Below the pieces are notes generated by a model. It had not been told where the DNA came from. It saw only the letters and a program-made list of their open reading frames with translations, and made no database searches. A DNA stretch of 64,000 nt from Caenimonas sedimenti (GTDB lineage: Bacteria > Pseudomonadota > Gammaproteobacteria > Burkholderiales > Burkholderiaceae_C): the NCBI RefSeq assembly GCF_007833165.1, contig NZ_VOBQ01000019.1:1-64000 (forward strand). Reading direction: 5' to 3'. Each line of letters begins with the position of its first letter. Position 1 is the stretch's first letter. Below are positions 1-8,386 of the stretch, in pieces. Made by a program: the position numbers and the translations under genes.

Positions 1-64
<64 letters not shown>

Positions 65-91
65 CGCGAGTGAAGATGGCTCGTCGCGCAT

Positions 92-128
92 GCCCCCACC
101 CCAGCCCTCCCCCAAAGGGGGAGGGAGG
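92..128. repeat. REP-like GC palindrome downstream of moxR
   Basis: A C-rich block (CCCCACCCCAGCCCTCCCCC) is followed, after AAA, by its complementary G-rich block GGGGGAGGGAGG. It resembles half of the element between moxR and coxM, sharing the CACCCCAGCCCTC core. Such short intergenic palindromes are common in Burkholderiales; on the leftward transcript it could also help end transcription. Confidence 0.5.
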
Positions 129-143
129 AAGGCAGCGAGCCCA

Positions 144-1046
144 TCACGCCACCTCTTCCGGCTTCAACAACTCCACCGCCATGTCCCGCGTCAACGCAGC
201 CACATCCTCCCGCTGCTTGAACAGGATGCCGGCGGTGTCGGCGACCACTTCCGGGTCGACCTCGAGCGTGTCGAGGGCCACCAGCGCCTTGGCCCATTCC
301 ACGCTTTCGGCAATGCCGGGCGCGCGCTGGAACGCGTTGGCGAACGGCTGGCTGCGCAAGCGGCCGACGAACAGCGCCACCTGCGCCGACAAGCTCTCGC
401 TGGCCTCGGGCACGCGCGTGCGCACGATGGCCAGCTCGCGCTCGCGCTCCGGGTAGTCCAGCCAGTGGTACAGGCAGCGCCGCTTGACCGCGTCGTTCAG
501 CTCGCGCGTGCGGTTGCTGGTGAGGATGGTCACCGGCACGGCGCGCGCGGCGATGGTGCCGATCTCGGGGATGCTCACCTGGTACTCGCCCAGGTACTCG
601 AGCAGGAAGGCTTCGAACGGCTCGTCGGCGCGGTCCACTTCGTCGATCAGCAGCACGGCGCCGGGTTCCGGTGTCTGCAGCGCCTGCAGCAACGGGCGGC
701 GGATCAGGTAGCGGTCCTGGTAGACCTCGCGCTCGATCTGCTCGGTGCTTTCCTTGCCCTCGGCCGCGCGCATGTGCAGCAGTTGCGCGGCGTAGTTCCA
801 CTCGTACAGCGCCTCACGCAGTTCCAGGCCGTCGTAGCACTGCAGGCGGATGAGGGCACGCTGCAACGCCACAGCGAGCGACTTGGCCAATTCCGTCTTG
901 CCGACACCGGGCTCGCCTTCCAGCAGGAGCGGGCGCTGCAGCTTGAGCGCGAGGTAGACGGCCGTGGCGAGGCGGCGGTCGGCGAAGTAGCCGGCGCCGG
1001 CCAGGGCTTGCTGCAATGCGTCGATGGAGGGGAAGGGAGTGGTCAT
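144..1046 (-). CDS. MoxR-family AAA+ ATPase (CoxD-like)
   Basis: A 300-residue MoxR-type AAA+ ATPase. Walker A is GEPGVGKT at residues 44-51 and Walker B is LLIDEVD near 132-138, followed by sensor-type TSNRTREL. In CO dehydrogenase operons the MoxR protein CoxD is needed to mature the active-site metal cluster, and MoxR ATPases usually act as chaperones together with a VWA protein such as CoxE. Its position as the fourth gene after coxS, coxL and coxM supports that role here. A VWA partner would be expected further left, but the sequence ends in poly-C. The 115-base gap to coxM holds a REP-like element, so it may be separately or weakly co-transcribed. The exact role is inferred from position. 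Confidence 0.85.
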   Translation of the reverse strand: MTTPFPSIDALQQALAGAGYFADRRLATAVYLALKLQRPLLLEGEPGVGKTELAKSLAVALQRALIRLQCYDGLELREALYEWNYAAQLLHMRAAEGKESTEQIEREVYQDRYLIRRPLLQALQTPEPGAVLLIDEVDRADEPFEAFLLEYLGEYQVSIPEIGTIAARAVPVTILTSNRTRELNDAVKRRCLYHWLDYPERERELAIVRTRVPEASESLSAQVALFVGRLRSQPFANAFQRAPGIAESVEWAKALVALDTLEVDPEVVADTAGILFKQREDVAALTRDMAVELLKPEEVA

Positions 1047-1061
1047 CGAGGGATGGATGGC

Positions 1062-1150
1062 TCCCTCTCCCGCTTGCGGGAGAGGGTTGGGGTGAGGGTG
1101 CTGGCGCGCGTGCCCCTCACCCCAGCCCTCTCCCCAGAGGGGAGAGGGAG
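1062..1150. repeat. Paired REP-like (BIME-type) palindromic element
   Basis: Two inverted units face each other. The left is CTCCCGCTTGCGGGAG extended by AGGGTTGGGGTGAGGG; the right is CCCCTCACCCCAGCCCTCTC followed by CCAGAGGGGAGAGGGAG. The unit cores (TTGGGGTGAGGG and CCCTCACCCCAG) are reverse complements, so the whole can fold as one long hairpin. It fills most of the coxM-moxR gap and resembles repetitive intergenic elements of Burkholderiales. It could stabilise the upstream coxSLM message. Confidence 0.65.
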
Positions 1151-1161
1151 TTTCTCTTGCG

Positions 1162-1956
1162 TCAGCCCAGCGCCTTCGCCACCGCCCGCTGCGTCATCAC
1201 GCTCACGAGGTTGGCGCGATATGCGGCGCTGGCGTGCAGGTCGCTGGACATCGTGGCCGGGTCGACCTTCACGGCAGCCGCGGCCTCCGGCGTGAAGCTC
1301 TTGGCCAACGCATCCTCCAGCCCCTTGTGCCGGAATACGCCATTGCCGCCGCCGGTGACCGCGACGCGGACGCCGCTGTCGGTCTGCGCGACGAACACGC
1401 CGATCAGCGCGAAGCGCGACGCGGGCTGCTTGAACTTGATGTAGGCCGCCTTCTTCGCGGTGGGAAAGCTCACGCCCGTGATCAGTTCGCCATCCTTCAG
1501 GGCCGTCGTGAACATGCCCTGGAAGAAATCGTCGGCCGCGATCTTGCGCTGGTTGGTGATGACCGTCGCGCCCAGCGCCAGCAAAGCCGCCGGGTAGCAG
1601 GCCGACGGGTCGTTGTTCGCGACCGAACCGCCGATGGTGCCCATCGCGCGAACCTGACGGTCGCCAATGCCGCCGGCGAGATCCGCCAGCGCCGGCAACG
1701 CGGACTTGACGTCCGCGTTCGTCGCGACTTCGGCGTGCCGGGTCATCGCGCCGATGACCAGCGCGTTGCCGTCCTTGCGCACGCCGGACAATTCGGCGAT
1801 GCCGCCCAGGTCGACGAGTTGCTCGGGGTTCGCCAGGCGCAGCTTCATCGAGGCCAGCAGGGTCTGCCCGCCCGCGAGCAGTTTCGCGCCGCCGTTGCCG
1901 GCGAGCTTCACCGCATCGGCGGTGGAGGCGGGACGTTCGAAGGTGAATGCGTACAT
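1162..1956 (-). CDS. coxM: CO dehydrogenase-like FAD-binding subunit (CoxM)
   Basis: A 264-residue FAD subunit of the xanthine oxidase/CO dehydrogenase superfamily. Both FAD motifs are present: AGGQT at residues 28-32 and TIGGS at 107-111, followed by a CoxM-type C-terminal domain. It passes electrons from the iron-sulfur clusters of CoxS to the quinone pool or another acceptor. It lies 22 bases after coxL, and the order S-L-M is that described for form II (BMS) clusters, whereas form I operons run M-S-L. Length is normal for the family. The physical substrate of form II enzymes is not settled, so the symbol indicates homology. Confidence 0.9.
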   Translation of the reverse strand: MYAFTFERPASTADAVKLAGNGGAKLLAGGQTLLASMKLRLANPEQLVDLGGIAELSGVRKDGNALVIGAMTRHAEVATNADVKSALPALADLAGGIGDRQVRAMGTIGGSVANNDPSACYPAALLALGATVITNQRKIAADDFFQGMFTTALKDGELITGVSFPTAKKAAYIKFKQPASRFALIGVFVAQTDSGVRVAVTGGGNGVFRHKGLEDALAKSFTPEAAAAVKVDPATMSSDLHASAAYRANLVSVMTQRAVAKALG

Positions 1957-1978
1957 GTGATTTTCTCCTTCTGTTCGT

Positions 1979-4351
1979 TCAGGGCCGGGCGGCCTGGATG
2001 GCTTCCCACACCCGGCTCGGGCTGGCAGGCATGTCGAGGTCTTTCACGCCCAGCGGTTTGAGCGCATCCAGCACGGCATTGATGACCGCTGGCGGCGAAC
2101 CGATGGCGCCGGCCTCGCCACAACCCTTGGTGCCCAGCGGGTTGTGCGTGCAGGGGGTGCAGACCGTGTCGAGCGTGAACTGCGGCAGGTCGTCGGCGCG
2201 CGGCATGGCGTAGTCCATGAAGGAGCCGGTGAGCAGCTGGCCGCTGTCCTTGTCGTACACGCAGTTCTCCATCAGCGCCTGGCCGATGCCCTGCACCAGG
2301 CCGCCATGCACCTGGCCTTCGACGATCATCGGGTTGATGATGGTGCCGAAGTCATCGACCGCGGTGAAGCGATCGATGCGGACCACGCCCGTCGCCGGAT
2401 CCACTTCCACTTCGGCGATGTAAGTGCCTGCGGGGAAGGTGAAGTTGGTCGGGTCGTAGAAGGCCGTCTCGTTCAGCCCGGGCTCGAGCTTGTCCAGCGG
2501 GTAGTTGTGCGGCACATAGGCCGTCAGCGCGACCTGCCCGAAAGCCACCTTCTTGTCGGTGCCCTTGATCGTGAACTCGCCGTTCGCGAACTCGACGTCG
2601 CCGTCGCCGGCTTCCATCAGGTGCGCCGCGATCTTCTTGGCCTTGGCCTCGATCTTGTCCAGCGCCTTCATGATGGCCGCCCCGCCCACGCTGATGGAGC
2701 GCGAGCCGTAGGTCCCCATGCCGAACGGCACGCGGCCGGTGTCACCGTGCACCACGTCGACGTTCTCGACCGGGATGCCCAGCCGCGCCGCCACGACCTG
2801 TGCGAATGTCGTTTCGTGGCCCTGGCCATGCGAGTGCGAACCCGTGAACACGGTGACGCTGCCCGTCGGGTGCACGCGGATCTCGCCGCATTCGAACAGG
2901 CCGGCGCGCGCACCGAGCGCACCCGCGATGTTCGACGGCGCGATGCCGCAGGCCTCGATGTAGCTGCTGTAGCCCATGCCGCGCCTGAGGCCCTTGGCCT
3001 CGCTGGCCTTGCGGCGCGCGTCGAATCCCTTCACGTCCGCCAGCGCGTTGGCCTTGTGCAGCGCGCCGACGTAGTCACCCGTGTCGTACTGCAAGGCCAC
3101 CGGCGTCTGGTACGGGAACGTCGTGATGAAGTTGCGCTCGCGGATCTCGTCCTGCGACAGGTTCATCTCCCAGGCGCAGCGCGTCACCAGGCGCTCCAGC
3201 ATGTAGGTGGCTTCAGGGCGCCCGGCGCCGCGGTAGGCATCGACCGGCGCCGTGTTGGTGAACCAGGCGTCGACTTCCACGTAGACCTGCGGCGTCGTGT
3301 ACTGGCCCGCCAGCAGCGTCGCATACAGGATGGTCGGCACCGCGGTGGAGAACGTGGAGAGGTAGGCGCCCAGGTTGGCGTCGGTCTTCACGCGCAGCGC
3401 CAGGAACTTGCCCTGCGCGTCCATCGCCATCTCGGCGTGGCTCACGTGGTCGCGGCCCTGCGCGTCGCACAGGAAGGCCTCGCTGCGGTCGCACGTCCAC
3501 TTGATCGCGCAATTGAGCTGCTTGGCGGCCCAGGTGAGCGCCACGTCCTCCGCGTACAGGAAGATCTTGGCGCCGAAGCCGCCACCCACGTCGGGCGCGA
3601 TCACGCGCACCTTGTGCTCGGGCAGGCCGAGCACGAAGGCGGTCATCAGCAGGCGTTCGACGTGCGGGTTCTGGTTGGAGACGTACAGCGTGTATTCGTC
3701 ATTGGCCCGGTTGAACGAGCCGATGGCCGCGCGCGGCTCCATCGGGTTCGCCACCAGGCGCTGGTTGGTGAGGTCCAGCTTGGTGATGTGGTGCGCTTTC
3801 GCGAACACCGCGTCGACGGCGGCCTTGTCGCCGATGGCCCACTTGTAGCAGCGGTTGTCCGGGGCGGCCTCGTGCAACGCGGTCGCTGTCGCCGCGTCGC
3901 GCACGCTCACGACGGCGGGCAGCACGTCGTAACTGACATCCACCGCTTCGGCGGCGTTCTTCGCCTGCTCCAGCGTGTCGGCCACGACCATCGCCACGTG
4001 GTCACCCACGTAGCGGACCTTGCCCTGGGCCAGGATAGGGTGCGGCGGCTCCTTCATCGGCTGGCCGTCCGTGCTGGTGATCAGCCAGCCGCACGGCAGC
4101 CCGCCCATCTTGCCTTCCACGTCCTTGCCGGTGAAGACGCGATGCACACCCGGCATTGCCGAGGCCTTGGCGGTATCGATCGCGGTGATGCTCGCATGCG
4201 CATGCGGCGAACGCACGAACACGGCATAGCGCTGGTTCGGCAGGTTGATGTCGTCGGTGTACTGGCCGGCGCCGGTCAGGAAGCGGTAGTCCTCCTTGCG
4301 GCGGACCGATTCACCGATGTGCGGCAGCTTGGAGAAGTCGGATGCACCCAT
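1979..4351 (-). CDS. coxL: Form II CO dehydrogenase-like molybdopterin subunit (CoxL)
   Basis: A 790-residue large subunit carrying the molybdopterin cytosine dinucleotide cofactor. The active-site loop at about 372-378 reads AYRGAGR, the form II signature; form I CO dehydrogenases have AYXCSFR with the cysteine that binds copper. VGGGFGAK lies near 255-262, and the C-terminal GCGEAGAIG holds the conserved glutamate of molybdenum hydroxylases. It is therefore a molybdenum hydroxylase, but CO oxidation cannot be assumed. It starts 13 bases after coxS and is cytoplasmic (no signal peptide). The nearby molybdate importer and ModE regulator fit its cofactor demand. Residues at the active site are intact. 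Confidence 0.92.
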   Translation of the reverse strand: MGASDFSKLPHIGESVRRKEDYRFLTGAGQYTDDINLPNQRYAVFVRSPHAHASITAIDTAKASAMPGVHRVFTGKDVEGKMGGLPCGWLITSTDGQPMKEPPHPILAQGKVRYVGDHVAMVVADTLEQAKNAAEAVDVSYDVLPAVVSVRDAATATALHEAAPDNRCYKWAIGDKAAVDAVFAKAHHITKLDLTNQRLVANPMEPRAAIGSFNRANDEYTLYVSNQNPHVERLLMTAFVLGLPEHKVRVIAPDVGGGFGAKIFLYAEDVALTWAAKQLNCAIKWTCDRSEAFLCDAQGRDHVSHAEMAMDAQGKFLALRVKTDANLGAYLSTFSTAVPTILYATLLAGQYTTPQVYVEVDAWFTNTAPVDAYRGAGRPEATYMLERLVTRCAWEMNLSQDEIRERNFITTFPYQTPVALQYDTGDYVGALHKANALADVKGFDARRKASEAKGLRRGMGYSSYIEACGIAPSNIAGALGARAGLFECGEIRVHPTGSVTVFTGSHSHGQGHETTFAQVVAARLGIPVENVDVVHGDTGRVPFGMGTYGSRSISVGGAAIMKALDKIEAKAKKIAAHLMEAGDGDVEFANGEFTIKGTDKKVAFGQVALTAYVPHNYPLDKLEPGLNETAFYDPTNFTFPAGTYIAEVEVDPATGVVRIDRFTAVDDFGTIINPMIVEGQVHGGLVQGIGQALMENCVYDKDSGQLLTGSFMDYAMPRADDLPQFTLDTVCTPCTHNPLGTKGCGEAGAIGSPPAVINAVLDALKPLGVKDLDMPASPSRVWEAIQAARP

Positions 4352-4364
4352 GGCGGTTCCCCTT

Positions 4365-4835
4365 TCAGGCCTTGGCCGTGGCGGCTTGCGCCTGCTGCAC
4401 GGCCTTGACGATGTTCTGGTAGCCCGTGCAGCGGCAGAGGTTGCCTTCGAGCTGCTCCCGGATCTGGCTTTCGTTGGCGGTCGGGTGCCGTTTGCACAGG
4501 TCCACCGCGCTCATCACCATGCCGGGCGTGCAGAAGCCGCATTGCAGGCCGTGGCATTCCTTGAAGGCCGCCTGCATCGGGTGCATGGTGCCGTCGGCGG
4601 CGGCCAGGCCTTCGATGGTGGTGATCTCGGCCCCCGGATGCTGCGCGGCCAGGGTGTTGCACGACTTGATCGCCCGCCCGTTGACGAGCACCGTGCAGGC
4701 GCCGCACTGGGCGGTGTCGCAGCCGACGTGGGTGCCGGTGAGCCGCAGGTTCTCCCGCAACGCAGTGACCAGCAGCGTGTTGGGCGCGACGTCGACCTGC
4801 GACGCCTTGCCGTTGACCTTGAGTTGGACGAGCAT
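4365..4835 (-). CDS. coxS: CO dehydrogenase-like [2Fe-2S] subunit (CoxS)
   Basis: A 156-residue iron-sulfur subunit with all eight cluster cysteines. The plant-ferredoxin-type N-terminal cluster uses C39, C44, C47 and C59; the C-terminal helical cluster uses C99, C102, C134 and C136 (GFC and CRC motifs). It relays electrons from the molybdenum site of CoxL to FAD in CoxM. It is the first gene of the leftward operon, with a good ribosome-binding site (CAGGAGAC) before the ATG. The divergent neighbour is an AcoR-like regulator, and the 127 bases between them carry paired CCCTAGG sites. Confidence 0.92.
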   Translation of the reverse strand: MLVQLKVNGKASQVDVAPNTLLVTALRENLRLTGTHVGCDTAQCGACTVLVNGRAIKSCNTLAAQHPGAEITTIEGLAAADGTMHPMQAAFKECHGLQCGFCTPGMVMSAVDLCKRHPTANESQIREQLEGNLCRCTGYQNIVKAVQQAQAATAKA

Positions 4836-4896
4836 CTCTCTTGTCTCCTGGGGATGACCTGGGGGCGTTCATTGTTGAACCCGGTCCGGGGCCCCT

Positions 4897-4915
4897 CCCT
4901 AGGCGAAACCCTAGG
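4897..4915. promoter_or_regulatory. Paired CCCTAGG sites between cox operon and its regulator
   Basis: CCCTAGG occurs twice, 12 bases apart start to start (spacer CGAAA), so the two sites are on nearly the same face of the helix. Each contains the palindrome CCTAGG. They sit 48 to 81 bases from the two divergent start codons, where an activator of cox or an autoregulator would bind. No -24/-12 sigma-54 promoter was seen beside them. Function is inferred from position and symmetry. Confidence 0.4.
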
Positions 4916-4962
4916 TTGCAATCGGGCCGGACAGGAAATTCTCAAAATGGAACAATGCGCCG

Positions 4963-6057
4963 ATGCAAGTGCCCGCCACCACGCCAACGCGCCTGTTGCA
5001 GATCGCCACCGCGCGCCGCTCCGTCATGGAGGAAGGGTTGCCAGCCCTTGGTTCACCGCCCTGGATCGAACGCTCCTGGCGCCGCTGCCTGGAGAGCGGC
5101 CAGCGCCCGGATGACCGGGTCGGTTTCGACGTGCTGCCGGTCGAGCAACTTCGCCGCGTGAAGGAAGCCAACCACCAGCTGGTGGCCGCGGCGCGGCCGG
5201 TGCTGGAGCAGCTCGGCCGTGCGATCGCCAGCAGCCGCTACTTCGCCATCCTCACCAACGAAGCCGGTGTGGTGGTCGATGCGCACGGGCCGATCGACCG
5301 CGCCGATCCGCGCGCGACCCTCATCACCCGCATCGGCGTCGACCTGTCGGAGCGCAGCGTGGGCACCTCGGCCATCGGCGCCGCGTTGACCGAACTGCAA
5401 CCGGTCTGGTTGCACCGCGGGGAACACTTCTACCAGGACACCGGCTGCTACAGCTGCGCCGGCGCGCCGCTGTTCGACCCGGATGGCCGCTGCGCCGGCA
5501 TGCTGGACCTGACGGGCATCGACGCCGCCGAACGGCCGGAACTGAAGCACCTGGTCGCGCAATCGGCGCGCAGCATCGAGAACGCGCTCACGCTCGCCCG
5601 CCCGCACCGCCTGGTGCTGCGGCTCAATTGGCCGGGTCGGCCGTTGGGCGACGACGGCGATGGCCTCGTTTGCCTGGACGGCGACGGTTGGGTGACGGGC
5701 AGCAATGCCGCCGCGCGCGAAATGGCGCCGGCCTTGGCGCAAGGCATGCACGCCCCGATCCACTGCAGCGAACTGTTCGCGCAGGCCTGGGAGCCGCTGT
5801 TCGACCGCGCCCGCGACGCCGATCCGGCCGCGCTCGAAGTGGCGCTGTGGTCCGGCCTGCGGCTGGCGGCCCTGCCGCAGCCCGCGGGCGAACGGCCGGG
5901 CGCTTCCAGGCTGCCGTTGCGCGATGTCGAGATCGCCCTCATCCGCCAGGCCGTCAGCGACGCACGGGGCAACGTGATGGAGGCGGCGCGGGCCCTTGGT
6001 ATCAGCCGCGCAACGGTTTACAGGAAACTGGCACAAAAGTCGCACTCGAACGAGTGA
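4963..6057 (+). CDS. AcoR-like regulator: GAF plus Fis-type HTH, no AAA+ domain
   Basis: A 364-residue regulator divergent from the cox operon. The N-terminal half resembles the sensory part of AcoR/DhaR activators (SWRRCLESG near 35, GAF-like region about 60-190 with GTSAIGAAL and a DTGCYSCAGAPL segment). A linker follows, then a Fis-type helix-turn-helix (about 325-358, ending ARALGISRATVYRKL). The central AAA+ ATPase that contacts sigma-54 is absent: no Walker A and no GAFTGA. AcoR relatives of this shortened form probably act on ordinary sigma-70 promoters. The context suggests control of coxSLM, possibly in response to a small ligand bound by GAF. DNA target and ligand are unknown. Confidence 0.8.
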   Translation: MQVPATTPTRLLQIATARRSVMEEGLPALGSPPWIERSWRRCLESGQRPDDRVGFDVLPVEQLRRVKEANHQLVAAARPVLEQLGRAIASSRYFAILTNEAGVVVDAHGPIDRADPRATLITRIGVDLSERSVGTSAIGAALTELQPVWLHRGEHFYQDTGCYSCAGAPLFDPDGRCAGMLDLTGIDAAERPELKHLVAQSARSIENALTLARPHRLVLRLNWPGRPLGDDGDGLVCLDGDGWVTGSNAAAREMAPALAQGMHAPIHCSELFAQAWEPLFDRARDADPAALEVALWSGLRLAALPQPAGERPGASRLPLRDVEIALIRQAVSDARGNVMEAARALGISRATVYRKLAQKSHSNE

Positions 6058-6133
6058 GAACGGCGCGGCCTCGCATAGAATTCGGCCGAAAGTTCGCAGC
6101 CCGAAACGGTGCGTGCGAGCCTCACAAACGCCG

Positions 6134-6154
6134 GTTCCCAGGCCCCTTGGGAAC
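6134..6154. promoter_or_regulatory. Inverted repeat upstream of the hypothetical gene
   Basis: GTTCCCA, a 7-base spacer GGCCCCT, then TGGGAAC: a perfect 7-base inverted repeat about 58 bases before the next start codon. It could be an operator, or a hairpin ending the regulator transcript, although no T-run follows. Seen directly; role unknown. Confidence 0.35.
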
Positions 6155-6212
6155 TCCTTCACCGCTTTCCACGCTGCAGAAATGCAGGACGGCAAGCTGT
6201 TGCCCGAGACGC

Positions 6213-6830
6213 ATGTTCGACCTGAGAAAGCTCTTCCTCCGCGAGTTACGCGCCCGCAAGGTGCAAGACCACCAGGACCCGGACAGCGACTACCATCCCT
6301 CCGACCGGCGGGGTGAAGGCCTCGAGGTGGAATATCAGACCCTGATCGCGCAGCAATTCCGGCGCTGGGGCATCGCCACCGGCTGCGTCACCATCGAAGT
6401 CCGCCAGATCGGACGGGCACCGGACGGCTTCGATGTATTCGTGGGCATGGTGCGGCTGGCGCAGTGGGACCGCCCCTCCGCCTTGCGCGTGCTGCTGGGC
6501 CTGCCGCTGCTCGAAGCGAAGGTGCGCAAGACGGTCCGGGCCACGTGGCTGGCCGACTTCAGCCATTTCGGCGGCCTCTGGCTCCATGCCTCGGAGCAGT
6601 TGCATCACTCGCCGGCGATGGGTGAATTGCGCGAGCTGATGCTGCAACTGGTGCCGCCGTCGCCTTCGGCCGGCGGCCAGGACGACGGGCCGGCCTCCTC
6701 CGGCTACTCGAGCTCCAGCCTGCCACCGCTCACGCCGGTGCCCGTGACCGCTTCGAGCCTGTCGCCAACCTCGGGCGCGATGCCACTGGCCAGCATCAGC
6801 GCGGGCGACGACACACCGGCGCCAACCTAG
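6213..6830 (+). CDS. Hypothetical protein with Ser/Pro-rich tail
   Basis: A 205-residue protein with no recognised domain. Residues 1-60 are charged (FLRELRARK, then a D/P-rich stretch), the middle is a mixed alpha/beta-like region (VTIEVRQIG, FDVFVGMVRL), and the last 55 residues are a Ser/Pro/Thr-rich tail of low complexity. No signal peptide or membrane segment is evident, so it is probably cytoplasmic. The ATG chosen here is the first that gives a sensible N-terminus; upstream in-frame sequence overlaps the regulator. Its last four bases overlap the 3' end of modE on the other strand. Function unknown. Confidence 0.65.
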   Translation: MFDLRKLFLRELRARKVQDHQDPDSDYHPSDRRGEGLEVEYQTLIAQQFRRWGIATGCVTIEVRQIGRAPDGFDVFVGMVRLAQWDRPSALRVLLGLPLLEAKVRKTVRATWLADFSHFGGLWLHASEQLHHSPAMGELRELMLQLVPPSPSAGGQDDGPASSGYSSSSLPPLTPVPVTASSLSPTSGAMPLASISAGDDTPAPT

Positions 6831-7582
6831 CCCGCCAACGCGATCACGATCGCGGCGTCGCTCACCAGCGCTGCTGCCTCGTCCCCTGGCCGCAACCCGT
6901 GCCCGCCCGCGGCGAAGCCGACCAGGCTCTGCCCGCCGTCGAGCGCCAGCGCGAACTCACCGCCGCCCGCTGCGCGTGAGATCCGGGTGACGTGCCCTTG
7001 CAAACGGTTCCCAGCCTCTTCGCCGATCGCCAGTCCGACCGCCGTGGCCTTGCACAAGGCCAGCACCGGCAGCCCGGCCGCCAGGCCCAGCAACTGGGCG
7101 CTCTCCCGCGTGATTCGAGAATCAAGCGATTGCCCGCCGGGCAGGCGCAACAAGACCCGCATGGCGCCCGCATGCGCCTGCACCTTCTCGACGACGGCTG
7201 GCAGCTGGTTGCGCATGCTCGTGCGCAGCGCCAGGCCCGCGACGGCCTGGGCCGGCGGACCCTTGCCCGCCAGCTGCGCCAGCACCTGGCGGCGCGCCTG
7301 GCCGACCTCATCGGCCGCCTGCAGGACTTGCAGGCCGGCCGGCGTGAGGCGCGCGCCGCCCCCGCCCGCGCCGCCGACGGCGCGCTCCACCAACGCCGCA
7401 CCGGCCAGGTTGTTCAGCGTGTCCAGGGCCTGCCAGGCCGCCTTGTAGCTCACGCCGGCGTCGCGCGCGGCCTGCGAGATCGAGCCGGCCTCGGCGACGC
7501 GCCGGAGAATCTCCACACGCTTGTCGGCGCCGGCGTGCCCCAGGGCGCCGGCCAGCTGCAGGGCATTCGGTTTGCGGGGCAT
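6827..7582 (-). CDS. modE: ModE family molybdate-responsive regulator
   Basis: A 251-residue ModE with the standard layout. A LysR-like winged helix spans about residues 22-75 (SISQAARDAGVSYKAAWQAL), and two molybdate-binding Mop/TOBE units follow from about 115, the first opening with the typical TSMRNQLPAVV. Molybdate-bound ModE dimers repress molybdate uptake genes and can activate molybdoenzyme genes. It is divergent from modABC, and the intergenic palindrome matches the ModE box, so repression of modA and perhaps autoregulation is expected. The proximity to coxSLM also makes those genes candidate targets. The family assignment is secure. Confidence 0.93.
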   Translation of the reverse strand: MPRKPNALQLAGALGHAGADKRVEILRRVAEAGSISQAARDAGVSYKAAWQALDTLNNLAGAALVERAVGGAGGGGARLTPAGLQVLQAADEVGQARRQVLAQLAGKGPPAQAVAGLALRTSMRNQLPAVVEKVQAHAGAMRVLLRLPGGQSLDSRITRESAQLLGLAAGLPVLALCKATAVGLAIGEEAGNRLQGHVTRISRAAGGGEFALALDGGQSLVGFAAGGHGLRPGDEAAALVSDAAIVIALAG

Positions 7583-7612
7583 GCGGCGATTGTGCCGCTC
7601 CGTCTATACTTT

Positions 7613-7635
7613 CGCTATTCCATTTTTGAATAGCG
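7613..7635. promoter_or_regulatory. ModE-box palindrome between modE and modA
   Basis: CGCTATTC, spacer CATTTTT, GAATAGCG: a perfect 8-base inverted repeat. It matches the outer half-sites of the known Mo-box (CGNTAT ... ATANCG). It lies between divergent modE and modA and ends only 4 bases before the modA ATG, so bound ModE would block initiation, and the modA leader must be very short or lack a normal ribosome-binding site. Confidence 0.8.
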
Positions 7636-7639
7636 GTCG

Positions 7640-8386
7640 ATGCGCATCTGCCTGCTCCTGTTGCTGTTCGCCGTCGGCACCGCCCGCGCGGCGGAAGTCC
7701 AGGTGGCCGTCGCCGCCAATTTCGCGGCGCCCATGCAGAAGATCGCAGCGGCCTTCCAACGCGAGACCGGCCACAGGGCCCTGCTCGCCATCGGTTCCAC
7801 CGGACGCTTCTACGCCCAGGTGAAGAACGGGGCGCCGTTCCAGGTGCTGCTCGCGGCCGACGACGAGACGCCCGCGAAGCTGGCGGCCGAAGGGCGGGCG
7901 GTCGCTTCTTCACGCTTCACCTATGCGATCGGGCGGCTGGTGCTCTGGAGCGCGCAGGCCGGCGTGGTCGACGCAGAGGGGAAAGTCTTGCGCGACGCCG
8001 GCTTCGAGCGCCTCGCCATCGCCGACCCCAAGGTCGCGCCCTACGGCGCCGCCGCCATGGACGTGATCACCCGCATGGCGCTGCCCCGCGGCGTGATCGC
8101 CCGCATCGTGCAAGGCGAGAGCATCGGCCAGGCCTTCCAGTTCGTCGCCACCGGCAATGCGCAACTCGGCTTCGTCGCGCTGTCGCAGGTGATGGTGGAC
8201 GGGCGCATCGAGAAGGGCTCCGCCTGGGTCGTGCCGGCCAACCTGCACACCCCGCTCCGGCAGGACGCAATCCTGTTGAACACGGGCCATGGCAACGCCG
8301 CCGCGACCGCGCTGCTCGAATTTTTGCGCGGTGATGCCGCGCGCGCGATCATCCGCGCGCACGGGTACCAGTTCCAGGCCAAGTGA
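7640..8386 (+). CDS. modA: Molybdate ABC transporter substrate-binding protein ModA
   Basis: A 248-residue periplasmic protein with an N-terminal signal peptide (hydrophobic LLLLLFAVGTARAAE, cleavage near residue 18). The mature start VQVAVAANFAAPM and the GSTGRFYAQ and GAPFQVLLAADDE segments are typical of ModA, which captures molybdate or tungstate for ModBC. The start codon follows the ModE box by 4 bases, with no good Shine-Dalgarno sequence between, and the stop overlaps the modB start. It is first in modABC and presumably repressed by ModE when molybdate is plentiful. Confidence 0.95.
   Translation: MRICLLLLLFAVGTARAAEVQVAVAANFAAPMQKIAAAFQRETGHRALLAIGSTGRFYAQVKNGAPFQVLLAADDETPAKLAAEGRAVASSRFTYAIGRLVLWSAQAGVVDAEGKVLRDAGFERLAIADPKVAPYGAAAMDVITRMALPRGVIARIVQGESIGQAFQFVATGNAQLGFVALSQVMVDGRIEKGSAWVVPANLHTPLRQDAILLNTGHGNAAATALLEFLRGDAARAIIRAHGYQFQAK

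Noticed and set aside
2144..4408. Long open frame of about 750 codons on the plus strand
   Set aside because: It lies wholly antisense to coxL, has shadow composition (His/Arg/Gly/Val-rich), and no domain. GC-rich third positions create such frames throughout the window.
4836..4962. Sigma-54 promoter for coxS
   Set aside because: No convincing GG-N10-GC pair at the right spacing was found, and the divergent regulator lacks the AAA+ domain.
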